From contig CAMVNQ010000007.1 in NCBI GenBank assembly GCA_947168885.1, positions 1 to 64,000 on the forward strand: 64,000 nt of DNA. The letters are read 5' to 3'. The DNA comes from an uncultured Clostridia bacterium. Lineage in GTDB: Bacteria > Bacillota > Clostridia > Oscillospirales > Ruminococcaceae. Under the pieces are notes generated by a model. That model worked only from the letters and a program-made list of their open reading frames with translations. It was not told the origin of the DNA and did not search any database. Below, one piece after another: positions 23,034 to 32,185 of this stretch. Every line of letters begins with the position of its first letter. The stretch's first letter is position 1. Both the position numbers and the translations under genes were made by a program.

Positions 23034-24974
23034 GTGGACAGGGTAGCATATCTTGACTTTGTTGCTGTACCGATATTATTCGTACTTATCTACGCCGCCT
23101 TCATCAGAAAAATGACAAAAGGTCCGTCAAACAGACTGTTTCTGGGGCTTCTCGGGATTTCTGTGCTGACGACGGTAAGTGATGCCGTAACGGCTGTCCT
23201 TTGTACCAACCCGCCTATAAGCGATGCTGCTGTCGTGGTAGTCTCGGTGTTTGCCGGGATATACCATATTTTCCACACGCTTACCGGCGTGCTGTATCTG
23301 CTGTTCATAATGTCTGAAACGCGAACATGGTACTGGATGAAGCAGAAGCACAGAATGGTCATAACTTTCGTACCTTATTTCGTTGTTATCATGCTTCTCG
23401 CCGCAAATATCTTCACCGGCTGTATTTACACTGTGGACCCGTATGAGGGCTATAAGCGCGGTCCGCTAATGTTCATAGTCTATATCATAGCTGCGGTATA
23501 TATGGTCTGGGGCTCGGCATACATCATGACACGCGGTAAAATGCTGTCGAGATCGTGGGTGTTTTCGCTCCTTAGTATGTACATTATGATAGCTGCATCG
23601 GTGCTGTATCAGATGCTCTTTCCGAAATATCTTGTTGAAATGATCATGACCGCACTCGGCGAGCTGTTTATTTCATTGCTCGTACTGCGGCCGGAGGATC
23701 ATCTTGACTATTCTACTGGTATGCCGAGTTTCAAGGCATACAGCAACGAAGTGAGAAAGATATGCAGGAACAAGATACACGAGAAGATCATAGTTATGCG
23801 CTTCATCGACGCGTCACAGCTCCGGCGATATCTCGGTGAGGAAAAGTACCTTTCGTTCGTCAAGAGCATAGCCTACAGGGTAAGCGACAGGTGCACGAAA
23901 TGCGGTCTGTACTTCGATATATATCTTGAGCAGCCCGGTAACATCTACCTTATCATAGACAACTATGACTTTGATTTTGAGAGTGTGGTCAATTACATCT
24001 ACACCGATATGATAGTAGATATACGTGAGGTCGAAAGCAACGGCGCGAAGGTCATACCGCGCTTCTGCGAGATACGCTATCCGGAAGATACGAACTCGCC
24101 GGATACGATATTCAATATCGGTCATCAGTTCCACCGCATAATACCGTATGACCAGTTCTATACCAAGGCTTTCGATATAATCAATTCCGAGGGCTTCAGC
24201 ATCAGGAACAATATGGACCTTATCCTTAACCGTGCGATAAGGGACAGAAAGTTTGAGATGTACTATCAGCCGATCTATTCGATAAAGGACGGACGGTTCG
24301 TTTCTGCTGAGGCGCTCATAAGACTGTTCGATGATGAACACGGCTTCGTTTCGCCGGCGTTGTTCATACCCGCGGCAGAAAGAAAGGGGCTTATGATACC
24401 GATAGGCGATTTCGTGCTTGAATCGGTATTCAGGTTCATCAGCGACAACGATTTTTCTGAGCTCGGACTTTCGTATATCGAACTCAACCTTTCCGTTGCG
24501 CAGTGTTTACAGAATGACCTTGCGGACAAGATATTCACGCTTGAAAAGAAGTATCATATCAATCCCGAACGCGTCAACCTTGAGATAACCGAGACAACGT
24601 ATGAAAACATCGGCGACATAACCGATATGAACATAAAGCGGCTGTCCGAGAACGGATTCAGCTTCTCGCTCGACGACTACGGTACCGGATATTCCAATAT
24701 GCACCGTATCTCGCGTCTGCCGCTGAAGATAATCAAGATCGACAAGACTATGGTAGATGATATGGTGAACAAGGCAGGAATGTCTGTTCTCTCAAACACT
24801 GTCAGCATGATGAAGGATATAGACAAGGAGATCGTTTGCGAGGGCGTTGAGACAAAGGAACAGCTCGACACGCTCACATCTCTCGGTGTTGACTTCATTC
24901 AGGGCTACTATTTCTCTAAGCCGCTTCCCGCGGAGAAATTCGTTGAATTCATAAGAGAGCGGAATCACGTTTGA
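23034..24974 (+). CDS. 7TM-EAL cyclic-di-GMP phosphodiesterase
   Basis: 646 aa from GTG 23034, with AGGAGGTGG just upstream. This start gives the same N-terminus and length as the next gene. About seven membrane helices (1-225) are followed by a degenerate GGDEF-like domain without the motif (about 230-390). The EAL domain has EALIRL near 425, NLEITETTYEN, DDYGTGYSNMHR, CEGVETKEQ and FIQGYYFSKPLP, so all metal and substrate residues appear present. It should hydrolyse cyclic di-GMP under control of the membrane sensor. Its tandem partner is 45 bases downstream. Confidence 0.85.
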   Translation: MDRVAYLDFVAVPILFVLIYAAFIRKMTKGPSNRLFLGLLGISVLTTVSDAVTAVLCTNPPISDAAVVVVSVFAGIYHIFHTLTGVLYLLFIMSETRTWYWMKQKHRMVITFVPYFVVIMLLAANIFTGCIYTVDPYEGYKRGPLMFIVYIIAAVYMVWGSAYIMTRGKMLSRSWVFSLLSMYIMIAASVLYQMLFPKYLVEMIMTALGELFISLLVLRPEDHLDYSTGMPSFKAYSNEVRKICRNKIHEKIIVMRFIDASQLRRYLGEEKYLSFVKSIAYRVSDRCTKCGLYFDIYLEQPGNIYLIIDNYDFDFESVVNYIYTDMIVDIREVESNGAKVIPRFCEIRYPEDTNSPDTIFNIGHQFHRIIPYDQFYTKAFDIINSEGFSIRNNMDLILNRAIRDRKFEMYYQPIYSIKDGRFVSAEALIRLFDDEHGFVSPALFIPAAERKGLMIPIGDFVLESVFRFISDNDFSELGLSYIELNLSVAQCLQNDLADKIFTLEKKYHINPERVNLEITETTYENIGDITDMNIKRLSENGFSFSLDDYGTGYSNMHRISRLPLKIIKIDKTMVDDMVNKAGMSVLSNTVSMMKDIDKEIVCEGVETKEQLDTLTSLGVDFIQGYYFSKPLPAEKFVEFIRERNHV

Positions 24975-25019
24975 CAGTCAGCAGTGAGTTCATAACGCAT
25001 TTATAAGGAGGTGAAAAGC

Positions 25020-26960
25020 TTGCAAGGCATACTATATTTCGATGTGTGTTCGTTGCCGATATTTCTTGTCATACTTGTGACCGTTTTTGTCAGAAGAATG
25101 ACAAAGGGGCATTCCAACAGGCTTTTCATCGGTATCATTCTTGTCTCGGCGATGAGCGCCATTATGGACGTACTAATGGAATTTTTCTGCCACGACGTGC
25201 CTGTGACCGGTCTGCGTATGTTCGTCGCGCAGCTCTCCACATATATGTATTTCATCACAAGAAACGGTACTATATTCGGATATTTCCTGTTTATCTTCGC
25301 TATAACCGGCACATGGTACAGAATACGCCCGAAGCACCGTATGATAGTGGTCGGCACACCGTATGCTTTCGTGCTTGCGATGATACTTACAAATCCGATA
25401 ACCGGCAGCGTTTTCACGATAAGTTCCGAGGAAGGGTACCGGAGGGGCTACGCGATATTTGTTCTTTACGCTATTTCGGTACTTTATGCGACGCTCGGAA
25501 CCATATACCTGATCTCATGCAGAAAGTTCCTTTCGACCGGAAAGATCGCATCGCTTGTAGCACTTTATCTGCTTTCGTTCGCTTCTGCTGCTGTTCAGCT
25601 GTTCTTCCCGGCACTTCTGGTTGAGATGGTGACCACGTCTTTCGCGCTTATACTTGTTGTACTGTTCGTACTTCGCCCGGAGGAGGTCACCGATGCGTCG
25701 ATAGGCTCTATGAGCTTCAACGCGTATAAGAACGATCTGCGAAGGATACTTCTCACGAAGCAGAAGGTGCAGATAGCCGCTATATGCTTCACAAACGCTG
25801 CGGAGCTCCGGGCGTATCTCGGTGAAGAGCGTTATCTTGCCTATGCTTCTTACGTCGTTGACCAGCTTGAATCAATGTTCCGTAAAGAGCGTGTTTATTT
25901 CGGTATTTATTTCGAGCATCCCGGAACTGTCTATATCGTGGTTGACGGAACGGAATACAGCTTCGACGAAGCACAGCATCGCCTTGCCGACGAACTCCGC
26001 AGAAGCGCCGGAAAAGCCGCGTCAGCCGGTGAGCGGATTATCCCGCGCGCGTGCAGTATAAGCATTCCGGAAGAACTTAACGACTTTGACGAGATAATTA
26101 AGTTCGGGCGGGAGTTCCATACCTATCTGCCGACAAACAGGATATTCACCACAGCGTCAGAGATAATCTCGTCGCGTGATTATAAGGTCATAAGCAATAT
26201 AGACGAGATACTTAACCGCGCGATAACGCAGAAGAAGTTCTGTATGTATTATCAGCCGATATATTCGGTAGAAAGAAAGAAATTCGTTTCCGCGGAGGCA
26301 CTCATAAGGCTCAACGATGAAGAATACGGATTTATCTCGCCGGGACTTTTCATACCTGCGGCGGAAAAACGCGGAGTTATCCTCCCGATAGGCGATTTCG
26401 TCCTTGAGGACGTTCACCGGTTCATCGCCGAAAATATGCCGGAGAGCCTTGATTACATCGAGATAAATCTTTCCGTTGCCCAGTGTATGCAGGAGGAGCT
26501 TCCGGCAAAGCTCGCGTATCTCGGTGAGAAGTACGGTGTCGCTCCGGGCAGGATAAACCTTGAGATAACCGAGACGACCTATGAGAACATGGGCAACGTT
26601 ATGGAATTCAATCTTGATGCGCTGTCCGGAATGGGATACAGCTTCTCGCTCGACGACTATGGTACGGGCTATTCGAATATGCACCGTGTATCGAAGCTCC
26701 CGCTGAAGATCATAAAGCTTGACAAGACGCTTATCGACGATATGAGCACGGATGAAGGATTTTCTATCGTTCGCAACACTGTAAAGATGATGCGCGACAT
26801 AGACAAGGAGCTCGTTGCCGAGGGTGTTGAGACGAAAGAGGATCTCGGAAGACTCGAAGCTGTGGGCTGTGACTTCATCCAGGGCTATTACTTCTCCAAA
26901 CCGCTTCCTGCCGAGGATTTCATAAAATTCATCAATGAGCACAATAAAGTGAATGCATAA
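25020..26960 (+). CDS. 7TM-EAL phosphodiesterase, tandem paralogue
   Basis: 646 aa from TTG 25020, placed 6 bases after AAGGAGGTG; GTG 25011 would lie inside the ribosome site. Domain order is as in the preceding protein: 7TM region with RRMTKGHSNRLF, matching RKMTKGPSNRLF, then a degenerate GGDEF-like domain, then EAL with EALIRL, DDYGTGYSNMHR and AEGVETKED. Identical length and strong C-terminal identity indicate gene duplication. The membrane half has diverged more than the EAL half, which suggests different input signals with the same output. Confidence 0.85.
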   Translation: MQGILYFDVCSLPIFLVILVTVFVRRMTKGHSNRLFIGIILVSAMSAIMDVLMEFFCHDVPVTGLRMFVAQLSTYMYFITRNGTIFGYFLFIFAITGTWYRIRPKHRMIVVGTPYAFVLAMILTNPITGSVFTISSEEGYRRGYAIFVLYAISVLYATLGTIYLISCRKFLSTGKIASLVALYLLSFASAAVQLFFPALLVEMVTTSFALILVVLFVLRPEEVTDASIGSMSFNAYKNDLRRILLTKQKVQIAAICFTNAAELRAYLGEERYLAYASYVVDQLESMFRKERVYFGIYFEHPGTVYIVVDGTEYSFDEAQHRLADELRRSAGKAASAGERIIPRACSISIPEELNDFDEIIKFGREFHTYLPTNRIFTTASEIISSRDYKVISNIDEILNRAITQKKFCMYYQPIYSVERKKFVSAEALIRLNDEEYGFISPGLFIPAAEKRGVILPIGDFVLEDVHRFIAENMPESLDYIEINLSVAQCMQEELPAKLAYLGEKYGVAPGRINLEITETTYENMGNVMEFNLDALSGMGYSFSLDDYGTGYSNMHRVSKLPLKIIKLDKTLIDDMSTDEGFSIVRNTVKMMRDIDKELVAEGVETKEDLGRLEAVGCDFIQGYYFSKPLPAEDFIKFINEHNKVNA

Positions 26961-26995
26961 AACGCACTTTCACCATCAGGGAGAAAGTGCGTTTT
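26959..26995. terminator. bidirectional terminator
   Basis: AAAACGCACTTTC (26959-26971) pairs perfectly with GAAAGTGCGTTTT (26983-26995), between convergent genes. Confidence 0.9.
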
Positions 26996-26999
26996 TGTG

Positions 27000-27533
27000 T
27001 TACAGCAGCTCTCCGAGCTCGCTTTCACGGTCGTCGAGCAGCAGCCGCAGTGCCGTGAAGCTCATGAGCGTATAGCTGTCTGCGCCGCGCTTATCGACGG
27101 GCAATTCGAGCGGCTGGATCTCCTTTCCCGAAAGTGCACGCATAGAGCGGTTGAGCGAGATAACGAGGGTGTCGTCGCTCTCGCTTGAGAAAGAGACTGT
27201 CGAGGTAGGGGAGAGCCCGCATTCCACCGCGAAGGCTCCGCTCTTTCTTACCGCGTCGAGCTGTGCCTGTCTGTCCGCGCTGACTATGACGGTGCAGTCT
27301 GCGGGAAGCACTCCGTCAAGCACGGCGCTTCGCTTTGCGATAATGACAGACGAGTGTATCCCGTGCAGCCGCGGACGCTCGCTGTCGTGAAATACGAGTT
27401 CGTAGCCCGCACCTGTGTCGGAAAAGCTGTTTCCTTTGATGTAAAGTATGCGGTATGTGGCGGAAAGACAGCCTTTTATAAGCTTTTCAAGCGCAGTGTC
27501 ACGCTCGTCGCCGATAACGATTATCTCTGTCAT
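27000..27533 (-). CDS. hypothetical protein of the ABC operon
   Basis: 177 aa. It begins MTEIIVIGDERDTALEKLIK and has alternating strands and helices in its first 110 residues (VIIAKRSAVLDGVLPADCTV), suggesting a nucleotide-binding-like alpha/beta fold. No membrane segment and no motif I can name. GGAAAAGGAG precedes the ATG. It lies 72 bases after the ABC ATPase gene on the same strand, with a hairpin between, so it may be a weakly expressed last gene of that operon. Confidence 0.55.
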   Translation of the reverse strand: MTEIIVIGDERDTALEKLIKGCLSATYRILYIKGNSFSDTGAGYELVFHDSERPRLHGIHSSVIIAKRSAVLDGVLPADCTVIVSADRQAQLDAVRKSGAFAVECGLSPTSTVSFSSESDDTLVISLNRSMRALSGKEIQPLELPVDKRGADSYTLMSFTALRLLLDDRESELGELL

Positions 27534-27574
27534 AGCGCATCTCCTTTTCCGGTATTATGCGCACTGAATACAGA

Positions 27575-27607
27575 AATATCCCGAACGGTTGAGATGTCCG
27601 GGATATT
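27575..27607 (-). terminator. hairpin after the ABC ATPase gene
   Basis: AATATCCCG (27575-27583) pairs with CGGGATATT (27599-27607), overlapping the ATPase stop. The T-run on the minus strand is weak, so termination may be partial. Confidence 0.5.
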
Positions 27608-28178
27608 ATTCAAGTATTATCGTTTCGCCGCCGAAGAATACGGCTTCCGACTTGTCGTGAGTTATAAGTATCACTGTACGTCCTGCTGTTTTCTGCCTGC
27701 AATACTCCATCACCGTTTGTTTTGTCGCGTCGTCAAGTCCCTTGAACGGTTCGTCGAGAAACAGTATCTCATATTCGGCAAGAAGCGCCCGAAGCAGCGC
27801 GATACGCCGCTTCATTCCGCCGGAAAGATCGCGCACGGGCTTGTCCGCGCAGTCTGTCAGTCCCACTGCCGCAAGTTCCGTCTCGATAAGCGCCCTGTCC
27901 GGTTTTCCGCGCATTACGAGCCGAAGGTTTGAGAGCGCCGAAAGATTTTCGCAGAGCCGGTCTTCCTGGAAAACAGCGCTCATACGGACGGTGTTTCCCG
28001 TTACTGTACCGCTGTCGGGCGTAATTACCCCGAGCAGTATGTTCATAAGCGTTGTCTTTCCGCAGCCTGACGCGCCCATGATACAGGTGAACGAGCCGTC
28101 GGTAAACTCGTGGGAGAATCCGTTTATGACGGTGCTGTCACCGAATTTTTTTGTTATGTTATCTGCTCTGAGCGCCAT
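27606..28178 (-). CDS. ABC transporter ATPase (NitT/TauT/SsuB type), compact
   Basis: 190 aa from ATG 28178; the 36 extra residues of the longer ORF overlap the permease gene in another frame. Walker A GASGCGKTT, signature LSGGMKRR, Walker B ILFLDEP and the switch His in ILITHDKSE are all present. At 190 aa it is shorter than the usual 240-260 aa, lacking the C-terminal tail. It energises the permease encoded just upstream (14-base gap) and the substrate-binding lipoprotein at 29-30 kb. Confidence 0.85.
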   Translation of the reverse strand: MALRADNITKKFGDSTVINGFSHEFTDGSFTCIMGASGCGKTTLMNILLGVITPDSGTVTGNTVRMSAVFQEDRLCENLSALSNLRLVMRGKPDRALIETELAAVGLTDCADKPVRDLSGGMKRRIALLRALLAEYEILFLDEPFKGLDDATKQTVMEYCRQKTAGRTVILITHDKSEAVFFGGETIILE

Positions 28179-28192
28179 TTTCTCACCGTCCT

Positions 28193-28966
28193 TCACAGCT
28201 TTTCTATGCGTTTCGCAGCAATATCCACGATAAGAAGTATCGCTTTCTCGGTGATAAGGCTGAGAATAATTATTACAAGCGTCCACGCAAACAGATCGGC
28301 AGTTTCAAGATATACCTTCGAGTTGTAGAGCTTTTCGCCTATCGAGCCTTTGGGTGTACCTATGACTTCAGCGGCTACACCCGACTTCCAGCAAAGCCCG
28401 ACAGCGAGTTTCACGGCGGAACGGAAATACGGCATTATCTGTGAAAGATAGATACCGACGAAGCGCCGGAGAGGGGAGATGTGAAATATATCCGCCATTA
28501 TAGTAAGTTTCGGGTCAAATGCGCGGAATCCCTCGAATACGTTGGAATATACTACCGGTACTGCGATAAGGAAAGTTATAAGTACCGAGAGATCGGACGA
28601 TGTTATCCATATCAGCGCGAGTATCGTGAACGACGCGACCGGAACGGCTTTCACCGCCGTTATCAGCGGTGAGAAAAGACGCTCGAAGAAAACGAGCTTC
28701 CCCGCGAGAACGGCGAACAGAACGCCCGTCACCGTGCCGAGCAGGAAACCGAGCATGATCTTGCTCAGTGAGAACAGAATGCTCGGAAAGAAGCTTTTCT
28801 CGGGAACGAGAGTGAACAGCCGCTCTATCACCTCTACCGGTGACGCGAGGATAAGGCTTTTGTTTATTATCATGGCTGCCGCCTGCCATACACCGATCCA
28901 GAAAACGACGGCGCATACCGTAAACAGCCTTTTTTTCGCTTTATCTGAAAGTTTCACCCTGTTCAC
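28193..28966 (-). CDS. ABC transporter permease (NitT/TauT/SsuC type)
   Basis: 257 aa with about six membrane helices. The cytoplasmic coupling motif is KSGVAAEVIGTPKGSIGEKL, the EAA-like loop of the SsuC/TauC/ThiX group. The start is ATG 28966, with GAGGTGAACAGG upstream. It works with the ATPase downstream and the lipoprotein upstream. A strong terminator at 28985-29021 lies between it and the lipoprotein gene, so less permease than binding protein should be made. Confidence 0.82.
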   Translation of the reverse strand: MNRVKLSDKAKKRLFTVCAVVFWIGVWQAAAMIINKSLILASPVEVIERLFTLVPEKSFFPSILFSLSKIMLGFLLGTVTGVLFAVLAGKLVFFERLFSPLITAVKAVPVASFTILALIWITSSDLSVLITFLIAVPVVYSNVFEGFRAFDPKLTIMADIFHISPLRRFVGIYLSQIMPYFRSAVKLAVGLCWKSGVAAEVIGTPKGSIGEKLYNSKVYLETADLFAWTLVIIILSLITEKAILLIVDIAAKRIEKL

Positions 28967-28977
28967 CTCATTTCCGT

Positions 28978-29021
28978 AAAAAATCCCCGTCAGTCAAGGC
29001 TGTCAGCTATGACTGACGGGG
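28978..29021 (-). terminator. intra-operon terminator/attenuator
   Basis: On the minus strand CCCCGTCAGTCA (29021-29010) pairs perfectly with TGACTGACGGGG (28996-28985), followed by ATTTTTTA. It sits between the binding-protein and permease genes. Confidence 0.8.
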
Positions 29022-29039
29022 AGAGGTCTTTTTGTGCGA

Positions 29040-30173
29040 TTAACCTAAATAGTAGAAATCGTCTGCGGGGAGCTTGCCGCCGACAGATTTCGGCTCGGAA
29101 TCAAAGAGGACCTGTAAATAGCCCGGAAGCTTCGCTTTCAGCTCTTCGCCGCTTATGAACGTGATGTTGCAGGCGGGAAGTGCCTTTTTCGCAACGGCTT
29201 CGGGAACTATGTCAAAGCTTCCGACGAGGGCTGCCGCGCCGTCTGTATCTGTGTTCACATACTCAACGGAAGCCTTGTATGCGTCGAGAAACTCGTTGAC
29301 TGCATCGGGGTAGGATTCGATGAACTCTTTTCTTCCGATGCAGACGCCGGTTATGAGCGAGCTTCCGTTACCGAGAGCGTTCCACGCCTCGTTGAGATCA
29401 ACGGCAACACGGATGCCTTCGTTCTTCATCATAGCTGTGGTAACGAAAGGCTGGGGAAGGAGAGCTACGCTTCCGGGATTTTCGGTAAGAGCGGTAAGGC
29501 ACTCTGCGTGCTCGGTCTTCCACTCGATATTAACGTCGTCCTTTATACCGTTCTGCGTGAGAATATAATTGAGCGCGTATTCGGGTGTGGAGCCCTGACC
29601 GCTCGCGTAAACTGTCTTGCCCTTGAGGTCGGCGATGCTGTTTACCGTCTCACCGCCGTTCTCTACGATGTAAAGAACGCCGAGTGTGTTCACAGCGAGT
29701 ACCTCGATCTCGCCCTCTGTCTTGTTGTAGAGAACGGACGCGAGGTTTGCGGGAATGCACGCCGCATCAACTTCGCCCTTTATGATAAGCGGTGTGAGCT
29801 CGTCGGGTGCTGCGTAAATGCTGAAATCGTAGATGCTGCCGCTGTCATTTGCGCTGTCGTTCATGAGCTTTACAAGACCCATGGCTGTCGGGCCTTTAAG
29901 TGCGGCTACTTTCATTTTTTCGGGAGCGTCCGGATCAACGTCGGTCTCTTCGTACTCTTCGCCGGTCTCGGCATCAACGACCTTGTCGCTGTCACCGCTC
30001 TCCTCTGCGGGAGCGTCTGTTTCCGGAGCCTCTGTGTCTTCTGTCGTTGTTGTTGCCGCGGTAGTCGTGGTCGATGCCGCAGTAGTCGTCTGTGCGCTGC
30101 CGTTCGAGCAGCCCGCGCTTATGAGAAGCATAGCCGCTGTCAGCAGCGCGGTGGTTTTTGTTGCGTTTTTCAT
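29040..30173 (-). CDS. ABC substrate-binding lipoprotein (NitT/TauT type)
   Basis: 377 aa from ATG 30173. The signal peptide ends in a lipobox, LISAGCSNG, and is followed by a Thr/Ala-rich linker (TTTAASTTTTAATTTT) and an acidic stretch, typical of Ruminococcus-type lipoproteins. The binding domain (VAALKGPTAMGLVKLMNDSA, GEVDAACIPANLASVLYNKT) resembles SsuA/NMT1-type periplasmic-binding proteins for aromatic, sulfonate or thiamine-precursor ligands. The substrate is not deducible. It is transcribed from 30350-30378 through a structured leader. Confidence 0.82.
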   Translation of the reverse strand: MKNATKTTALLTAAMLLISAGCSNGSAQTTTAASTTTTAATTTTEDTEAPETDAPAEESGDSDKVVDAETGEEYEETDVDPDAPEKMKVAALKGPTAMGLVKLMNDSANDSGSIYDFSIYAAPDELTPLIIKGEVDAACIPANLASVLYNKTEGEIEVLAVNTLGVLYIVENGGETVNSIADLKGKTVYASGQGSTPEYALNYILTQNGIKDDVNIEWKTEHAECLTALTENPGSVALLPQPFVTTAMMKNEGIRVAVDLNEAWNALGNGSSLITGVCIGRKEFIESYPDAVNEFLDAYKASVEYVNTDTDGAAALVGSFDIVPEAVAKKALPACNITFISGEELKAKLPGYLQVLFDSEPKSVGGKLPADDFYYLG

Positions 30174-30343
30174 TCTTATCACCTTTCTTTTGTTAAAAAA
30201 GCGCCGATCAGCGTCCGTAAGAACGCGGAAAGGCGCAGAAAACACATATTCCTTGCCTTTCACCTCAATGCGATACCGTCATTTCGGTGTCGGAAGCTCT
30301 CTGGTTTATTCCTTGCGGTCGGAGCACCTTCCGCTTGGTTTGT
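30174..30343 (-). ncRNA. structured 5' leader with terminator (riboswitch/attenuator candidate)
   Basis: About 170 nt of leader. In the RNA sense, CGGAAG pairs with CTTCCG around a 31-nt loop; then a GACACCG/CGGTATC hairpin; then GAAAGGC can pair with GCCTTTC. That last arm overlaps the 5' side of a terminator made by GCGCC (30205-30201 on the other arm) and GGCGC, with nested GCGT/ACGC and a run of six U (30195-30236). The alternatives exclude each other, as in an attenuator. I could not match it to a known riboswitch class. Confidence 0.45.
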
Positions 30344-30349
30344 TTTATC

Positions 30350-30378
30350 AGTATATCACTTAATGCACGATTTGTCAA
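30350..30378 (-). promoter_or_regulatory. sigma-A promoter of the NitT/TauT-type operon
   Basis: On the minus strand TTGACA (30378-30373), 17-base spacer, TATACT (30355-30350). Confidence 0.8.
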
Positions 30379-30424
30379 TAGTTTGTCAGACTTTGCCGAC
30401 TGACTGCTGAAGCTCATCTGCGGC

Positions 30425-31576
30425 TCAGAACTTCGCGAACTCCTGCGCCCAGTAATAGTATGTGTCATTGCCCACTTTAAGCACGCTCAGACCGAAAGCC
30501 ATGCACTCATAGTCGGGACTCAGTATGTTTTCACGGTGTGAAGGAGAGTCCATCCATGCTTTGAATACTTCCTCCGGAGTCTCGAACATATTGCGTCCGT
30601 ATGCGATATTTTCTCCGCATTTGCTGTAGTTTATACCGATCTCTTTGAAGGCTGTACTGAATTTCGTACCGTCGGGACGGTTGTGGGAGTAATACGATGA
30701 GAGCTCGTTCGCTCTGGTGCGGCAGACTTCATGTACTCTTGCCGAGTACCAGAGCTCGCTTACTCCCGCTTCACGGCGGGCATCATTTACGAGCTTGAGC
30801 ATAGTGAGATATATGGTGTCGTCTTCGGAGAACTTACCGCCGCCTACATTGGTTATCGGCGGACGTGAGGTCGTCCCACCGGCATTTTTGGTGGTCGTCA
30901 CCGTCGTCTGTGCCTTCGTTGTTTTTGCGGTGGTCGTTTTTGCTGTTGTCGTAGTTTTTATGGTCGTTGTTTCGGTAATGATGATCGAATTTTCGCTGTG
31001 TGATGTGCTTGCCGGTGTGGTTTCTGTCCTTGATGTTCCGGTCGGGCCGGTTATCTCATATATGATCTTCGTGGTCGAATCAGACCTTGACTGCTCTGTA
31101 TCCGCTTTCGTGGTTTCCGTTGATGTGGATTCAGCTGACGTGGTGGTGTCATCGCTCGTTCCGGTGCGCAGCTCCTCAAGCTCGTCGCTTAGAAGCGTTA
31201 TCTCATTGGGATTGTCGGGTATGCCGGTAAATTCGTCAGTCTCGTCGGGAGTCACCGCATAAATCTGCATATCGTCCGTGTTCAGTGTCGAAGGCGGGAT
31301 ATATGTCGCAGTGTATGGGTCGCCTTCGGGAAGCGTGAATGTCGCGTACTTCTCGGAGAACATCGTTTCCATGAGCTTGTCGCTCGCAAGCGTTATTGCC
31401 GGCGTTTCATCGTCGGAGTACGCCACAGCGCCCTCAAGTATCTCGGAGAACACAACTCGCTCTGGTTTTTCGGCATTTGAGATGTTCGTGTATATCAGAA
31501 AGGCGGCGAGCAGTGCACAGCACGACAGTACTGCGGTAAATCCGCGGATAGAATTCTTCTGCCTGCGTGTGAGCAT
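30425..31576 (-). CDS. secreted CAP/SCP-domain protein
   Basis: 383 aa. An N-terminal hydrophobic segment (FTAVLSCCALLAAFLIYTNI) serves as signal or anchor. It is followed by an acidic domain to about residue 135 and a long Thr/Ser-rich linker (135-245; TTTIKTTTTAKTTTAKTTKA). The C-terminal domain is CAP/SCP: VNDARREAGVSELWYS, YYSHNRPDGTKFS, GENIAYGRNMFETPEEVFKA and SPSHRENILSPDYECMAFG. The two His and two Glu of the CAP cavity appear present. Bacterial CAP proteins are extracellular and of varied function. It is probably monocistronic. Confidence 0.85.
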   Translation of the reverse strand: MLTRRQKNSIRGFTAVLSCCALLAAFLIYTNISNAEKPERVVFSEILEGAVAYSDDETPAITLASDKLMETMFSEKYATFTLPEGDPYTATYIPPSTLNTDDMQIYAVTPDETDEFTGIPDNPNEITLLSDELEELRTGTSDDTTTSAESTSTETTKADTEQSRSDSTTKIIYEITGPTGTSRTETTPASTSHSENSIIITETTTIKTTTTAKTTTAKTTKAQTTVTTTKNAGGTTSRPPITNVGGGKFSEDDTIYLTMLKLVNDARREAGVSELWYSARVHEVCRTRANELSSYYSHNRPDGTKFSTAFKEIGINYSKCGENIAYGRNMFETPEEVFKAWMDSPSHRENILSPDYECMAFGLSVLKVGNDTYYYWAQEFAKF

Positions 31577-31715
31577 ATCCTCGCCTCCCTCCGAACAATT
31601 ATGTTATCCCGATATGCATAAAATACGGTACAGACTATATTTTACGACAAATGCTGCGATTTGTCAAGTGACAGCGATCGTTTAAGGACATGGGTATGTT
31701 TTCGCGCATCGGTGG

Positions 31716-31744
31716 TTGACAAACCGTGTATGTAATGATAAAAT
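31716..31744 (+). promoter_or_regulatory. sigma-A promoter of the NusG-II gene
   Basis: TTGACA (31716-31721), 17-base spacer, TAAAAT (31739-31744). Confidence 0.75.
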
Positions 31745-31772
31745 ATGATATATCGCATAAAGGAGGTGCGCC

Positions 31773-32111
31773 GTGAAAAGAACGGTTGTTATAGTTGCAG
31801 TATGCGCGCTTCTCGCGGCGGCAGCTTGTATATACATTGTTTTTGCTCTGAACGGCGGGAGCGAAAAGCACATTGCACAGATAAGTTCGGACGGAGTGAT
31901 CGTCCGCTCGGTCGATCTCCTTACCGCGCAGGACGAAACGTTCACTGTCACCTACGGCAGCGGGTATAATGTAATTACCGTAAAAAACGGTGAGATCTTC
32001 GTCAGCGGGGCGAGCTGTCCCGATAAGATCTGTGAACATCACGGCGCACTTAAAAACGAGCTCCTGCCGATAGTATGTATGCCGAACAAACTTATTATAA
32101 CGCTTGTATAG
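31773..32111 (+). CDS. membrane-anchored NusG domain II protein
   Basis: 112 aa from GTG 31773, with AAAGGAGGTG 5 bases away. One N-terminal membrane helix (VVIVAVCALLAAAACIYIVF) is followed by an extracellular NusG_II domain (NVITVKNGEIFVSGASCPDK then ICEHHGALKNELLPIVCMPN), with two conserved Cys and the HHG motif. Such small proteins are common in Firmicutes, often near FMN-transfer or redox genes. Exact function unknown. Confidence 0.8.
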   Translation: MKRTVVIVAVCALLAAAACIYIVFALNGGSEKHIAQISSDGVIVRSVDLLTAQDETFTVTYGSGYNVITVKNGEIFVSGASCPDKICEHHGALKNELLPIVCMPNKLIITLV

Positions 32112-32121
32112 AGATACATGA

Positions 32122-32150
32122 AACCCGATCTGTCAAAGGTCGGGTTTTTT
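32122..32150 (+). terminator. Rho-independent terminator
   Basis: AACCCGA (32122-32128) pairs with TCGGGTT (32140-32146), within a run of six T. Confidence 0.8.
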
Positions 32151-32185
32151 ACGATAAACACAAAAATGTGCACAGATATTATTTA

